The position numbers and the translations under genes are program-made. The notes beneath the pieces are model-generated. The model did not search any database, was not told the DNA's origin, and worked only from the letters and a program-made list of their open reading frames with translations. Shown piece after piece: positions 50,768-59,900 of a DNA stretch of 64,000 bases (within the stretch, counting starts at the first letter, position 1; each line of letters starts with the position of its first letter). This stretch comes from Sinorhizobium meliloti 4H41. GTDB lineage: Bacteria; Pseudomonadota; Alphaproteobacteria; Rhizobiales; Rhizobiaceae. The stretch spans positions 62,001 to 126,000 of the forward strand of contig NZ_AQWP01000014.1 in NCBI RefSeq assembly GCF_000375585.1. Direction: 5' to 3'.

Positions 50768-51589
50768 TCACCTGCCGTCGATTTCGGCGCCGATGATGGC
50801 GATCGCCTGCTGATAGACGCTGGCGGCATTCCAGCCCTGGATGGCGGCGAAGTTGACCTCGCCCGGCTGATAGCCGCCACCCGGCTGCCAACCATGGCCG
50901 CGCAGGAAATTTGCGGTTGAGGCAAGCGCATCCGCTTTGGAGCGGACCATGTCGACATGGCCGTTGCCGTCCCCGTCCACGCCGTATTTCAGCACGTTCA
51001 CCGGGAGGAATTGCGTCTGCCCGATCTCGCCGTGCGCCGCCCCGCGGGCGGCCGGGCTGAGGTCGCCGCGCTCGACGAGCTGGAGGGCGGCGTAGAGCTG
51101 ATTGGTGAAATAGTCGGAGCGGCGACAATCATAGGCGAGCGTCGAGACGGCGGAAAGCGTGTGTTCCTTGCCCAGGAACGAGCCGAAGCCGGTCTCCATG
51201 CCCCAGATGGCGATCAGTGGGCCGGCGGGAACGCCGTAGCGCTGCTCGATGCTCTGGAAGAGCTTGGCGTTCTGCGCCCGCAGCTTCTTGCCGCGCGAAA
51301 TGATCACCTGACCGCCGCGCTTCTGCATGAACTGGTCGAGCGACAGCTTGAAGCTCTTCTGGCCGCGATCGGCGCGGATCGTCGCCCTGCTATAGGAGAC
51401 GTTGGCGAGTGCCTGGTCGATCACCGAAGGGCTGATGCCGTTCCCGGCGGCTTCGCGCTTGAATTCCGACAGCCAGGCGGAGAAGCCGCTGCCGTCATTG
51501 CCGCACTGCGCCGCAGAGGCGTCCGCCGGAAGAATTACGGTTGAGATCAGGGCCGCCAGGCCCGCTGCTGCGCTCTTCACCCTATGCAT
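50768..51589 (-). CDS. Lytic murein transglycosylase, MltB/SLT70-3 type
   Basis: A 273-residue secreted protein. The signal peptide (about 1-27, VKSAAAGLAALISTVILPADASA) ends at an AXA site. The catalytic Glu is in IWGMETGFGSFLGKEHTLSAVSTLAYDCRR near residue 130, and AAHGEIGQTQFLP and ANFLRGHGWQPGGGYQPGEV follow, the MltB pattern. It cleaves peptidoglycan to anhydro-muropeptides. It lacks the C-terminal peptidoglycan-binding domain of some relatives. It is the second transglycosylase in the window, besides mltA. Confidence 0.92.
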   Translation of the reverse strand: MHRVKSAAAGLAALISTVILPADASAAQCGNDGSGFSAWLSEFKREAAGNGISPSVIDQALANVSYSRATIRADRGQKSFKLSLDQFMQKRGGQVIISRGKKLRAQNAKLFQSIEQRYGVPAGPLIAIWGMETGFGSFLGKEHTLSAVSTLAYDCRRSDYFTNQLYAALQLVERGDLSPAARGAAHGEIGQTQFLPVNVLKYGVDGDGNGHVDMVRSKADALASTANFLRGHGWQPGGGYQPGEVNFAAIQGWNAASVYQQAIAIIGAEIDGR

Positions 51590-51662
51590 GGATTACCCCG
51601 TCGATTGCCCGAATTTGTTGCCTTCGAAATGCCGCTTCGTCATCCGCTCGCCGCCGGCACGA

Positions 51663-51678
51663 TGGTTTCACGTGAATC
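51663..51678. promoter_or_regulatory. parS-like site 8
   Basis: GGTTTCACGTGAATCC has the perfect TTCACGTGAA core and matches 13 of 16 consensus positions. It is the most distant site, 35 kb right of the origin, between asd and the transglycosylase gene. Confidence 0.5.
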
Positions 51679-51701
51679 CATTGCCCGCCGACGAACTGCG
51701 A

Positions 51702-51733
51702 ACCCCGCCTGTCGCCGTAACGAGGCAGGCGGG
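51702..51733 (-). terminator. Hairpin after asd
   Basis: A 9-bp stem, CCCCGCCTG (51702-51710) and CAGGCGGGG (51725-51733), with a 14-nt loop and no long T-run on the minus strand, 28 bp after the asd stop. Confidence 0.6.
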
Positions 51734-51761
51734 GCTTAACGTTTTGCCCGGCCGAGGCCGA

Positions 51762-52796
51762 TCAAGCCGCCTGCTTGCGCGGCTTGATCAGGCCGCGGTT
51801 GATCAGCAGCTCTGCGATCTGCACCGCGTTGAGCGCCGCGCCCTTGCGCAGGTTGTCCGAGACGATCCACATGTTGAGGCCGTTTTCGACCGTCGCATCC
51901 TCGCGGATGCGCGAGATGTAGGTCGCGTCCTCGCCGGCGCATTCGTAAGGCGTCACATAGCCGCCGTTCTCATGCTTGTCGACGACCAGGCAGCCCGGCG
52001 CTTCACGCAGGATCTCGCGCGCCTCGTCGGCGGTGATCTCGTTTTCGAATTCGATGTTGACCGATTCCGAATGACCGATGAAGACCGGAACGCGCACGGC
52101 CGTGCAGGTCACCTTGATCTTCGGGTCGAGCATCTTCTTGGTTTCGGCCAGTACCTTCCACTCTTCCTTGGTGTAGCCGTCCTCCATGAAGACGTCGATG
52201 TGCGGAATGACGTTGAAGGCGATGCGCTTGGTGAACTTCTTGCTCTCGATCGGATCGGCGACGAAGACAGCGCGGGTCTGGTTGAAGAGCTCGTCCATGC
52301 CGTCCTTGCCGGCGCCGGACACCGACTGATAGGTGGAAACGACGATGCGCTTGATCTTGGCGTGGTCGTGCAGCGGCTTCAGCGCCACCACGAGCTGCGC
52401 CGTCGAGCAATTCGGATTGGCGATGATGTTTTTCTTGGAGAACTGCGCGATCGCGTCCGCGTTCACTTCCGGTACGATCAGCGGAACATCGGCGTCGTAG
52501 CGCCAAGCCGAGGAATTGTCGATGACGACGCAACCCTCCCGGCCGATCTTCGGCGAGTATTTCTGCGAGACGGCGCCGCCGGCCGACATCAGGCAGATGT
52601 CGGTGTCGGAGAAATCATAGGTGTCGAGGTTCGTCACCTTCAGCGTCTTGTCGCCGTAGGAGACCTCGGTGCCGACCGAGCGCGAGGAGGCGAGCGCCAC
52701 CACTTCGTCGGCCGGAAAGCCGCGCTCGGAAAGAATGTTCAGCATCTCCCGGCCGACATTGCCGGTGGCGCCTGCGACAGCAATTTTGAAACCCAT
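51762..52796 (-). CDS. asd: Aspartate-semialdehyde dehydrogenase
   Basis: A 344-residue Asd that reduces aspartyl phosphate to the semialdehyde, the branch point to Lys/DAP, Thr, Met and Ile. It starts FKIAVAGATGNVGREMLNILSERGFPADEVVALAS with the NADP loop. The catalytic Cys is in NPNCSTAQLVVALKPLHD near residue 128, and YQSVSGAGKDGMDEL is present. It is preceded by a 39-codon Thr/Lys-rich ORF and hairpins (52846-52887) that may form an attenuator. Confidence 0.96.
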   Translation of the reverse strand: MGFKIAVAGATGNVGREMLNILSERGFPADEVVALASSRSVGTEVSYGDKTLKVTNLDTYDFSDTDICLMSAGGAVSQKYSPKIGREGCVVIDNSSAWRYDADVPLIVPEVNADAIAQFSKKNIIANPNCSTAQLVVALKPLHDHAKIKRIVVSTYQSVSGAGKDGMDELFNQTRAVFVADPIESKKFTKRIAFNVIPHIDVFMEDGYTKEEWKVLAETKKMLDPKIKVTCTAVRVPVFIGHSESVNIEFENEITADEAREILREAPGCLVVDKHENGGYVTPYECAGEDATYISRIREDATVENGLNMWIVSDNLRKGAALNAVQIAELLINRGLIKPRKQAA

Positions 52797-52845
52797 GGTC
52801 TAAGCTCTCTTTCTGTCTCTCCTCGTCTGGTGGAGGGGGAAACTG

Positions 52846-52887
52846 CGCGGTGCGACCGCGAAGTTCCTGTCCCCGGCCTTACCGGGG
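52846..52887 (-). promoter_or_regulatory. Paired hairpins in the asd leader, possible attenuator
   Basis: On the minus strand, CCCCGG-taagg-CCGGGG (52887-52871) is followed by CGCGGT-cgc-ACCGCG (52860, ending 52846) and then CAGTTTCCCCC. They lie between the leader ORF stop and asd. The T-run is short, so a terminator role is uncertain; a RIME fragment is an alternative reading. Confidence 0.4.
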
Positions 52888-52908
52888 AGAGAGCGGAGGC
52901 CAGAGACG

Positions 52909-53028
52909 TCAGACGGTTTTCGTCGTCGTTTTGGCCGTGGTTTTGCGCGCGAGCGAGAAATGGCTGATCCGCCCGGCGGTATGGGCCGGCAAATTCAGCG
53001 CAGCGATGGACGAACCCTTCGGTCCCAT
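52909..53028 (-). CDS. Candidate 39-residue leader peptide upstream of asd
   Basis: This short ORF begins MGPKGSSIAALNLPA and ends ARKTTAKTTTKTV: six Thr and four Lys in the last 12 codons. GAGGAAA lies 6 nt before its ATG, and a CTTGAC-N17-TAAGAG promoter is 24 bp upstream. asd, a gene for Thr, Lys, Met and Ile synthesis, starts 112 bp after its stop. The composition recalls the E. coli thr leader. It may instead be a small basic protein of unknown function. The remainder of the 556-bp gap (52797-53352) holds no other gene I can support. Confidence 0.5.
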   Translation of the reverse strand: MGPKGSSIAALNLPAHTAGRISHFSLARKTTAKTTTKTV

Positions 53029-53051
53029 GGCGGTTTCCTCGTTCGCCGCTG

Positions 53052-53080
53052 CTCTTACCGGCTTTTCGGCAAGAGTCAAG
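53052..53080 (-). promoter_or_regulatory. Candidate promoter of the asd leader transcript
   Basis: Minus-strand CTTGAC (53080-53075), a perfect alphaproteobacterial -35, is 17 bp from TAAGAG (53057-53052). Transcription would start about 15 bp before the leader ORF. Confidence 0.55.
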
Positions 53081-53352
53081 CCGCGGAGCCTCCCTAGTGG
53101 TCGTCACGGAAGGCAGCGCTGGCGGCCGCACGAGGGAAGACTTCATGATGTGCGGGGCGCGAGCGTGGTGATCCCGGCATTAGACGAAAGTCATAAGCCC
53201 AAAGCATCCCTGCCTCACGTGCCACTTTTCTGACATCTTGTTGCGAGGCGCACCACGCCCGGATGTCAAAGGGGACCCGACGTTCAGGGAGGAATGTCCG
53301 GACCGGGGAATGGGCGCTCCAATAGACCGATTTTGGAGTGGAGGATATCAAA

Positions 53353-55242
53353 ATGGCAAACGTCGTGACAGCGGGCGGCACAAAAGCCGGCCCGATGACC
53401 GGCGAGGAGAAGAAGGTCATCTTCGCCTCGTCGCTCGGTACCGTCTTCGAATGGTATGATTTCTATCTTTACGGTTCGCTTGCCGTTTATATCGGTGCAA
53501 CCTTCTTCAGCCAGTATCCCGAGACCACGCGCAACATCTTTGCGCTTCTCGCCTTCGCCGCCGGCTTCCTTGTCCGGCCGTTCGGCGCGCTGGTTTTCGG
53601 CCGCCTGGGCGACCTCGTCGGCCGCAAATACACATTCCTCGTCACCATTCTGATCATGGGCCTGTCGACCTTCCTCGTCGGCGTCCTGCCCGGTGCCGCC
53701 TCGATCGGCATTGCGGCTCCGATCATCCTGATCGTGCTCCGCCTCCTGCAGGGTCTTGCGCTCGGCGGTGAATACGGAGGCGCCGCGACCTATGTGGCAG
53801 AGCATGCGCCGCACGGCCGCCGCGGCTATTTCACCTCGTGGATCCAGACGACGGCGACCCTTGGTCTCTTCCTCTCGCTGGTGGTCATCCTTCTGGTCCA
53901 GTACATGCTGGGCAAGGAAGCTTTTGCCGAGTGGGGCTGGCGCATACCCTTCCTGCTCTCTTTCGTGCTGCTCGGCGTCTCCGTCTGGATCCGCCTGAAG
54001 ATGAACGAGTCTCCTGCCTTCAAGAAAATGAAGGAAGAGGGCAAGGGTTCGAAGGCGCCGCTGACGGAAGCTTTCGGCCAGTGGCGCAACGCCAAGATCG
54101 CCCTTCTGGCGCTCTTCGGCGCGGTCGTCGGCCAGGCTGTGGTCTGGTATTCCGGCCAGTTCTACGCGCTGTTCTTCCTGCAGAGCATTCTGAAGATCGA
54201 CGGCCAGTCGGCAAACCTGATGGTTGCCGCCTCGCTCCTTCTCGGCACAGGCTTTTTCGTCTTCTTCGGCTGGCTGTCGGACAAGATCGGCCGCAAGCCG
54301 ATCATCATGGCGGGCCTCCTGCTTGCCATGCTCACCTACTTCCCGCTGTTCAAGGCGATGACCTGGGCCGGCAACCCCGCGCTTGCGGAAGCGCAGCAGA
54401 ACGTTCGCGCCACCGTCACCGCGGCTCCGGGCGACTGCAAGTTCCAGTTCAACCCGACGGGCACGGCGAAGTTCACCACCTCCTGCGACATCGCCACCGC
54501 CTTCCTGACCAAGAACTCGGTTCCCTATGACGTCGTGACCACGGCGGCTGCGGGTACGCCGGCGACGGTGAAGATCGGCGAAACGACGATCACCAGCTTC
54601 GACGCCATTGCGGCCGGCGACAGGGCCAAGGCCGAGGAAGCGGCTTTCGGCAAGCAGATCAACATGGCGCTGCAGGCCGCGGGCTATCCGCTGGTGCGCG
54701 GTGTTGCCAAGGTTCCGGAATCGAAGCTCGACGCCTTCGTCGCTGCCAATCCGGAACTTGCCCTCGACGCCGCTGCCGTGCGCGCCGGGGAAAAGGCCAT
54801 GGTGCCGGCCGACAAGCTCGTCGCCGACAAGCTGCTCACCCAGGAAGAAGTCGGCAGCGCCACCGAAATGGCGGTCTACAGCATAGACAAGGGCGGCGCC
54901 TTCACGATGGTGGCCGACGCGGCCCGCGTCAACTGGACGGTGATCATTGCCGTACTGACCGTGCTCGTCATCTATGTGACGATGGTCTACGGCCCGATTG
55001 CGGCGCTGCTCGTCGAACTCTTCCCGACCCGCATCCGCTATACCGGCATGTCGCTGCCCTACCATATCGGCAATGGTTGGTTCGGCGGGCTGCTCCCGGC
55101 AACGGCCTTCGCGATGAGCGCGGCAAAGGGCGATATCTACTACGGCCTCTGGTACCCGATCGTTTTCGCGGGCATCACGCTGGTGATCGGTCTTCTGTTC
55201 CTGCCCGAGACGAAGGACCGGGATATCCACACGATGGAGTGA
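53353..55242 (+). CDS. MHS-family MFS transporter with a large extra periplasmic loop
   Basis: A 629-residue protein against about 430-550 for the family. It starts VIFASSLGTVFEWYDFYLYGSLAVYI and has RPFGALVFGRLGDLVGRK and LQGLALGGEYGGAATYVAEHAP, all marks of the metabolite:H+ symporter group. Twelve helices can be drawn; between the ninth (about 315-335) and tenth (about 525-550) is a soluble insertion of about 180 residues with two Cys (APGDCKFQF, FTTSCDIAT). The start is the ATG at 53353 after GGAGG. Substrate unknown, perhaps a carboxylate or betaine. Confidence 0.85.
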   Translation: MANVVTAGGTKAGPMTGEEKKVIFASSLGTVFEWYDFYLYGSLAVYIGATFFSQYPETTRNIFALLAFAAGFLVRPFGALVFGRLGDLVGRKYTFLVTILIMGLSTFLVGVLPGAASIGIAAPIILIVLRLLQGLALGGEYGGAATYVAEHAPHGRRGYFTSWIQTTATLGLFLSLVVILLVQYMLGKEAFAEWGWRIPFLLSFVLLGVSVWIRLKMNESPAFKKMKEEGKGSKAPLTEAFGQWRNAKIALLALFGAVVGQAVVWYSGQFYALFFLQSILKIDGQSANLMVAASLLLGTGFFVFFGWLSDKIGRKPIIMAGLLLAMLTYFPLFKAMTWAGNPALAEAQQNVRATVTAAPGDCKFQFNPTGTAKFTTSCDIATAFLTKNSVPYDVVTTAAAGTPATVKIGETTITSFDAIAAGDRAKAEEAAFGKQINMALQAAGYPLVRGVAKVPESKLDAFVAANPELALDAAAVRAGEKAMVPADKLVADKLLTQEEVGSATEMAVYSIDKGGAFTMVADAARVNWTVIIAVLTVLVIYVTMVYGPIAALLVELFPTRIRYTGMSLPYHIGNGWFGGLLPATAFAMSAAKGDIYYGLWYPIVFAGITLVIGLLFLPETKDRDIHTME

Positions 55243-55307
55243 GCCGGCTTACGGGAGCGGGATGGGAGCGTGTTTCCCATTCCGCCATCTCAACAGCTCT
55301 CCTGACT

Positions 55308-55335
55308 CCGGCGCGGCTTCCGCGCCGGCTTTTTT
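55308..55335 (+). terminator. Rho-independent terminator after the MHS transporter
   Basis: Stem CCGGCGCGG (55308-55316) and CCGCGCCGG (55320-55328) with a 3-nt loop, then C and six T residues. Confidence 0.93.
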
Positions 55336-55339
55336 CGAT

Positions 55340-56047
55340 CTACTCGGCTCCCCTTTCCTCGGCCCTGTGCTCCACATGCCTCAGCACAGGCCAGCCGGCC
55401 GCACCGCGCTTGAACAGCCAGCCCTGCCGGGCAAAGAGGAAAGCCATCATCAGCGCGACCCAGAGCCCAAGCAGCAGGCCGGCGGCGACATCGCTCGGAT
55501 AATGCGCGCCGACCACGACGCGCGAGATGCCGACGAGCAGGGCCAGCAGCAGAAACAGCGGCCGAAGCTGCGGCATCACCATCGCGAAGGCGCCGAAGAA
55601 GGCGCCGGCCGCCGTGGAATGTCCCGACGGGAAGCTTTCGAACAGCGTGTCGCCGGTAAACGGCGTGAGGCTGTAGGGGCCGTAATCTGCAAGGAGCTCG
55701 GGACGGGCGCGGCCGATCAGGAATTTCAGGCCGTGCACCAGCGCGCTCGCCGTGCCGATCGTCAGCAGGAAATAGGCGGACAGATTGCGCGCCGCGCGCG
55801 CCCTCTGCCGCAAGGTGTCGCGCGCGGAGGATCGGCGGACGACGAAGGCGATCAGCAGCAGCAGGGCCGAGCTGTAGATCATCCAGGCGAAGGTGCCGAT
55901 ATCGGTGATGGCGCGGTTGAAGCCGACGATCTCCTTCGGCAGACCTTGCGCCCATTCGGAAAGATGCGGGTCGAAAGGGGTGAAGGCGACGACGAGGACG
56001 ACCGTCATCAGCCAGATCCAGACGGTCAGTGAAAGCGCTCGGTTCAT
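55340..56047 (-). CDS. PAP2-family membrane phosphatase
   Basis: A 235-residue membrane protein with about five or six helices and the three PAP2 motifs: KFLIGRARP, PSGHST, and SRVVVGAHYPSDVAAG. These form the catalytic site for phosphate-ester hydrolysis. Candidate substrates are undecaprenyl diphosphate, phosphatidic acid or lipid A phosphate; the sequence does not decide. It lies 130 bp beyond leuB on the same strand, behind a leuB hairpin. Confidence 0.88.
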   Translation of the reverse strand: MNRALSLTVWIWLMTVVLVVAFTPFDPHLSEWAQGLPKEIVGFNRAITDIGTFAWMIYSSALLLLIAFVVRRSSARDTLRQRARAARNLSAYFLLTIGTASALVHGLKFLIGRARPELLADYGPYSLTPFTGDTLFESFPSGHSTAAGAFFGAFAMVMPQLRPLFLLLALLVGISRVVVGAHYPSDVAAGLLLGLWVALMMAFLFARQGWLFKRGAAGWPVLRHVEHRAEERGAE

Positions 56048-56115
56048 TTTGCTCCTTCCTTCGCCTTATGGATGTGAAGGCTCGGCCGGCAAAATCAAGA
56101 CCCCGTAAACGCGAA

Positions 56116-56140
56116 GCACCCCCGGCAAGGCCGGAGGTGC
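56116..56140 (-). terminator. Hairpin after leuB
   Basis: GCACC-c-CCGG-caagg-CCGG-a-GGTGC forms a stem with a single mismatch 38 bp after the leuB stop; there is no strong T-run. Confidence 0.6.
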
Positions 56141-56177
56141 GGTTTCGACTATTCGGGCGCGAGCGAATGCGCAGTCG

Positions 56178-57290
56178 TCAGGCCGAAAGGCTCTTGAACT
56201 CGGCGAGGATCGCGTCGCCCATCTCGGCCGTACCGACTTTCCGGCAGCCTTCCGCCATGATGTCGCCGGTGCGGATGCCCTGATCGAGCACGTTGGCGAT
56301 CGCCTTCTCCAGGCCGTCGGCTTCCTTCACGAGGTTGAAGGAGTAGCGCAGGCACATGGCGAAGGAAGCGATCATGGCGATCGGATTGGCGACACCCTTG
56401 CCGGCGATGTCCGGCGCCGAGCCGTGCACCGGCTCGTAAAGCGCCTTGCGCTTGCCGGTCTTGCCATCCGGTGCGCCGAGCGAGGCGGAGGGCAGCATGC
56501 CGAGCGAGCCTGTCAGCATGGCGGCGACGTCGGACAGCATGTCGCCGAAAAGGTTGTCGGTGACGATCACGTCGAACTGCTTCGGCTGCCGCACGAGCTG
56601 CATGCCGCCGGCATCCGCCAGCATGTGCTCGAGCTGGACGTCGGAATACTTCGCCTTGTGCGTCTCGGTCACGACCTGGTTCCAGAGCACGCCCGACTTC
56701 ATCACGTTGCGCTTTTCCATCGAGCAGACGCGATTGTTGCGGGTGCGGGCGAGCTCGAAGGCGACCCCGGCGATGCGCTCGATCTCGTAGGTGTCGTAGA
56801 CCTGCGTGTCGATGCCGCGCTTCTGGCCGTTGCCGAGATCGATGATCTCCTTGGGCTCGCCGAAATAGACGCCGCCCGTCAGCTCGCGCACGATGAGGAT
56901 GTCGAGGCCCTCGACCAGCTCGGGCTTCAGCGACGATGCGTTGGCAAGCGCCGGGTAGCAGATGGCGGGGCGAAGGTTGGCGAAAAGCTCGAGGTCCCTG
57001 CGCAGGCGCAGGAGCCCGGCTTCCGGCCGCACCTCATAGGGCACCGCATCCCATTTCGGTCCGCCGACGGCGCCGAAGAGCACCGCATCGGCGGCAAGCG
57101 CCTTCGCCATATCCCCTTCGGAGATCGCCGCGCCATGGGCGTCATAGGCCGAGCCACCCACAAGCCCCTCGTCCGTCACGAAGCCGGCATCTCGCTCGGC
57201 ATTCATGTAAGCGATGATCTTGCGGACTTCCGCCATGGCTTCCGGGCCGATGCCGTCGCCGGGCAGAAGGAAGAGATTGCGCACAGTCAT
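56178..57290 (-). CDS. leuB: 3-isopropylmalate dehydrogenase
   Basis: A 370-residue LeuB, the NAD-dependent oxidative decarboxylase of leucine synthesis. It shows [20 protein letters not shown] at the N-terminus, LFAVGGPKW-like [11 protein letters not shown], and the signature [11 protein letters not shown]-type [32 protein letters not shown] near residue 250. The length is normal. It diverges from the M3 peptidase; the 333-bp gap shows no leader peptide and only weak promoter-like sequences. Confidence 0.97.
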   Translation of the reverse strand: MTVRNLFLLPGDGIGPEAMAEVRKIIAYMNAERDAGFVTDEGLVGGSAYDAHGAAISEGDMAKALAADAVLFGAVGGPKWDAVPYEVRPEAGLLRLRRDLELFANLRPAICYPALANASSLKPELVEGLDILIVRELTGGVYFGEPKEIIDLGNGQKRGIDTQVYDTYEIERIAGVAFELARTRNNRVCSMEKRNVMKSGVLWNQVVTETHKAKYSDVQLEHMLADAGGMQLVRQPKQFDVIVTDNLFGDMLSDVAAMLTGSLGMLPSASLGAPDGKTGKRKALYEPVHGSAPDIAGKGVANPIAMIASFAMCLRYSFNLVKEADGLEKAIANVLDQGIRTGDIMAEGCRKVGTAEMGDAILAEFKSLSA

Positions 57291-57623
57291 GGATAGTCCT
57301 TCTCGCGTGAAAACTCGGCCGGGTTCTTAGCGCAACTTCGTATCAAGGGAAATTGCGTCTGCGAAAGAATTGTGCGTGCTCCGGTGTCACCGCTACCCTG
57401 TTTCCGCTTGACGGAATCGCGCGCCGGCGCTCGAATGGCTGAACTCAACCGGGGATTTCACCATGTCGGAAACGCTTCTTTTCGGTGCCTTTCCGCAGGC
57501 GGTCTGGCACGCAGCGCCCGGCCTTTTCGCCCTGCGCAAACCTTGACGGTCCGGCGCCGATCGACCACTTCAAGCACCTGCTTTGCGGTTTTCGCCGCGC
57601 TCCCGCATTCGAAAGGAATCCTG

Positions 57624-59687
57624 ATGACCGACAGCGCTTCGCTCAATCCCGCCCTCGTCAACTGGACCGGACACGAGGGCCTGCCCCGGTTCGAGGCGAT
57701 CATGGACGAGGATTTCGCGCCTGCCTTCGATGCGGCATTGGCGCGTCACGAGGCGGAGATCGAGGCCATTGCCGACAATCCGGAGGAGCCCACCTTCGAC
57801 AACACCGTCGCCGCGCTGGAAATCGCCGGCGATGAACTTTCGCGCGTCTCCGCTCTCTTCTGGAGCAAGGCGGGCGCCCATACGAACGAGGTGATTCAGG
57901 CGCTGGAGCGCGAGATCGCACCGAAAATGTCGCGCCATTATTCGAAGATCGGCACCAACCCGGCACTCTTCGGCCGCATCGACGCACTCTGGGAGAAAAG
58001 GGAAGAGCTCGGCCTCGGTGTCGAAGCCATGCGCGTTCTGGAACGGCACTGGAAGAGCTTCGTGAAGGCGGGCGCCAAGCTTGACAAGCCCGAGCAGGAG
58101 CGTCTCGCGGCGATCAACGAGAAGCTCGCCGGCCTCGGCGCCAGGTTCGGGCAGAACGTTCTCGCCGACGAGAAGGGCTGGGCGCTCATCCTGTCGAGCG
58201 AAGAGGACCTGGCGGGGATTCCGGATTTCCTCAGAGATGCGATGGCGGCGGCTGCGCGCGAGCGCGGCGAGGAAGATAAATATGCGGTCACGCTGTCGCG
58301 TTCGATCATCGAGCCGTTCCTGACCTTCTCCGAAAGGCGGGAACTGCGCGAACAGGCTTTCAGGGCCTGGACGGCGCGCGGCGAAAATGGCGGCGAGACC
58401 GACAATCGCGGCATCATCGCCGAAACGCTGGCTCTCCGGGCGGAGAAGGCGAAACTGCTCGGCTATGAGAATTATGCGGCGCTGAAGCTCGACAATACCA
58501 TGGCGAAGACGCCTGATGCCGTGAACGGCCTGCTGATGCAGGTATGGGAAAAGGCGGTGGCGCGGGCCCGGGAAGAGGAGGCGGAACTCGCCACGCTCAT
58601 TGCCGAAGAGGGCCGCAACCACGAGGTCATGCCTTGGGACTGGCGACACTATGCGGAAAAATTCAGGGCCCGGAAATTCAGCTTTTCGGAAAGCGAACTG
58701 AAGCCCTATCTGCAGCTGGAGAAGATCATCGACGCCTGCTTCGCCGTCGCCGGTCGCCTCTTCGGCATCACCGCAACCGAGAAGAATGGCGTTCCCGCCT
58801 ATCACCCGGACGTCCGCGTCTTCGAGATACGCGACGCCTCAGGCAGACTTACGGCCCTTTTCCTCGGCGATTATTTCGCGCGCTCCTCGAAACGCTCCGG
58901 CGCATGGATGAGCTCCTTTCAGTCGCAGCACAGGCTGAAGCTCGGGAACGGCACAATTGGCGAAATCCCGATCGTGTACAATGTCTGCAACTTCGCCAAG
59001 CCCGCCGAGGGCAAGCCGGCGCTCCTCTCGATCGACGACGCGCGCACGCTCTTCCATGAATTCGGCCATGCGCTGCACGGCATGCTTTCCAATGTCACCT
59101 ATCCCTCGGTTTCGGGTACCGGTGTCGCGCGCGATTTCGTGGAGCTGCCCTCGCAGCTTTACGAGCATTGGCTGACGGTGCCGGACATTCTCAGGAAATA
59201 TGCGGTGCACTACAGGACCGGCGAGCCGATGCCGCAGGCGCTGCTCGACAAGGTCTTGGCGGCGCGGACGTTCAATTCCGGTTTCGCGACGGTCGAGTTT
59301 ACCGCCTCGGCGCTCGTCGACATGGCCTATCACACGGCGGAACAGGTCGGCGATCCGATGGCGCTCGAAGCGGCGACGCTCGAGAAGATCGGCCTGCCGC
59401 AGTCGATCGTCATGCGCCACCGCAGCCCGCATTTTCTTCACGTCTTCTCCGGCGACGGCTATTCGGCCGGCTACTACTCCTACATGTGGTCGGAGGTGCT
59501 CGACGCCGATGCATTCGCGGCCTTCGAGGAGACCGGCGATCCCTTCGACCCGGCGATGGCGGCCAGACTGAAGGACAATATCTACTCGGTCGGCGGCTCC
59601 GTCGATCCGGAAGACGCCTACAAGGCCTTCCGCGGCAAGCTGCCTAGCCCGGACGCGATGCTGGCGAAGAAGGGGCTGGCGGCTTAG
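57624..59687 (+). CDS. M3-family oligopeptidase (Dcp/OpdA type)
   Basis: A 687-residue zinc peptidase with the M3 motif LFHEFGHALHGML near residue 475, then GVARDFVELPSQLYEHW and HVFSGDGYSAGYYSYMWSEVLDADAF near the C-terminus, which match peptidyl-dipeptidase Dcp and oligopeptidase A. No signal peptide, so probably cytosolic peptide turnover. I start at the ATG at 57624 (MTDSASLN) with GAAAGGAATCC upstream; an in-frame extension to 57372 is open but unlike the family. A TTGAC-containing promoter-like stretch lies near 57408. Confidence 0.93.
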   Translation: MTDSASLNPALVNWTGHEGLPRFEAIMDEDFAPAFDAALARHEAEIEAIADNPEEPTFDNTVAALEIAGDELSRVSALFWSKAGAHTNEVIQALEREIAPKMSRHYSKIGTNPALFGRIDALWEKREELGLGVEAMRVLERHWKSFVKAGAKLDKPEQERLAAINEKLAGLGARFGQNVLADEKGWALILSSEEDLAGIPDFLRDAMAAAARERGEEDKYAVTLSRSIIEPFLTFSERRELREQAFRAWTARGENGGETDNRGIIAETLALRAEKAKLLGYENYAALKLDNTMAKTPDAVNGLLMQVWEKAVARAREEEAELATLIAEEGRNHEVMPWDWRHYAEKFRARKFSFSESELKPYLQLEKIIDACFAVAGRLFGITATEKNGVPAYHPDVRVFEIRDASGRLTALFLGDYFARSSKRSGAWMSSFQSQHRLKLGNGTIGEIPIVYNVCNFAKPAEGKPALLSIDDARTLFHEFGHALHGMLSNVTYPSVSGTGVARDFVELPSQLYEHWLTVPDILRKYAVHYRTGEPMPQALLDKVLAARTFNSGFATVEFTASALVDMAYHTAEQVGDPMALEAATLEKIGLPQSIVMRHRSPHFLHVFSGDGYSAGYYSYMWSEVLDADAFAAFEETGDPFDPAMAARLKDNIYSVGGSVDPEDAYKAFRGKLPSPDAMLAKKGLAA

Positions 59688-59718
59688 GCTCTTGTCTTTG
59701 AGAAAATAGGAGGTGATT

Positions 59719-59875
59719 GCCCCCGACCCTCTCCCCGCAAGCGGCGGGAGGGGACGTGAGCCGCACGGGCGATCTCATTGCGGCTACGCCTATGGTGTGG
59801 AGGGGGACCGCGCGCGCCGTCGCCCCTTCGCCCCGCTTGCGGGGAGAAGGTCGCGAAGGCGACGAGGGGGCACAA
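59719..59875. repeat. RIME-like palindromic repeat, two halves
   Basis: CCCTCTCCCCGCAAGCGGCG at 59727 and the inverted CCCCTTCGCCCCGCTTGCGG, then GGAGAAGG at 59822-59849, frame the element between the convergent M3 peptidase and DUF993 genes. It fills that gap, which contains no gene. Confidence 0.75.
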
Positions 59876-59900
59876 CCGGCCCGATGAAGACAGGTGAGAT

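Noticed and set aside
53094-53420. 108-codon minus-strand frame before the MHS transporter
   Set aside because: It overlaps the start of the well-supported transporter gene and has no recognisable domain or ribosome site.
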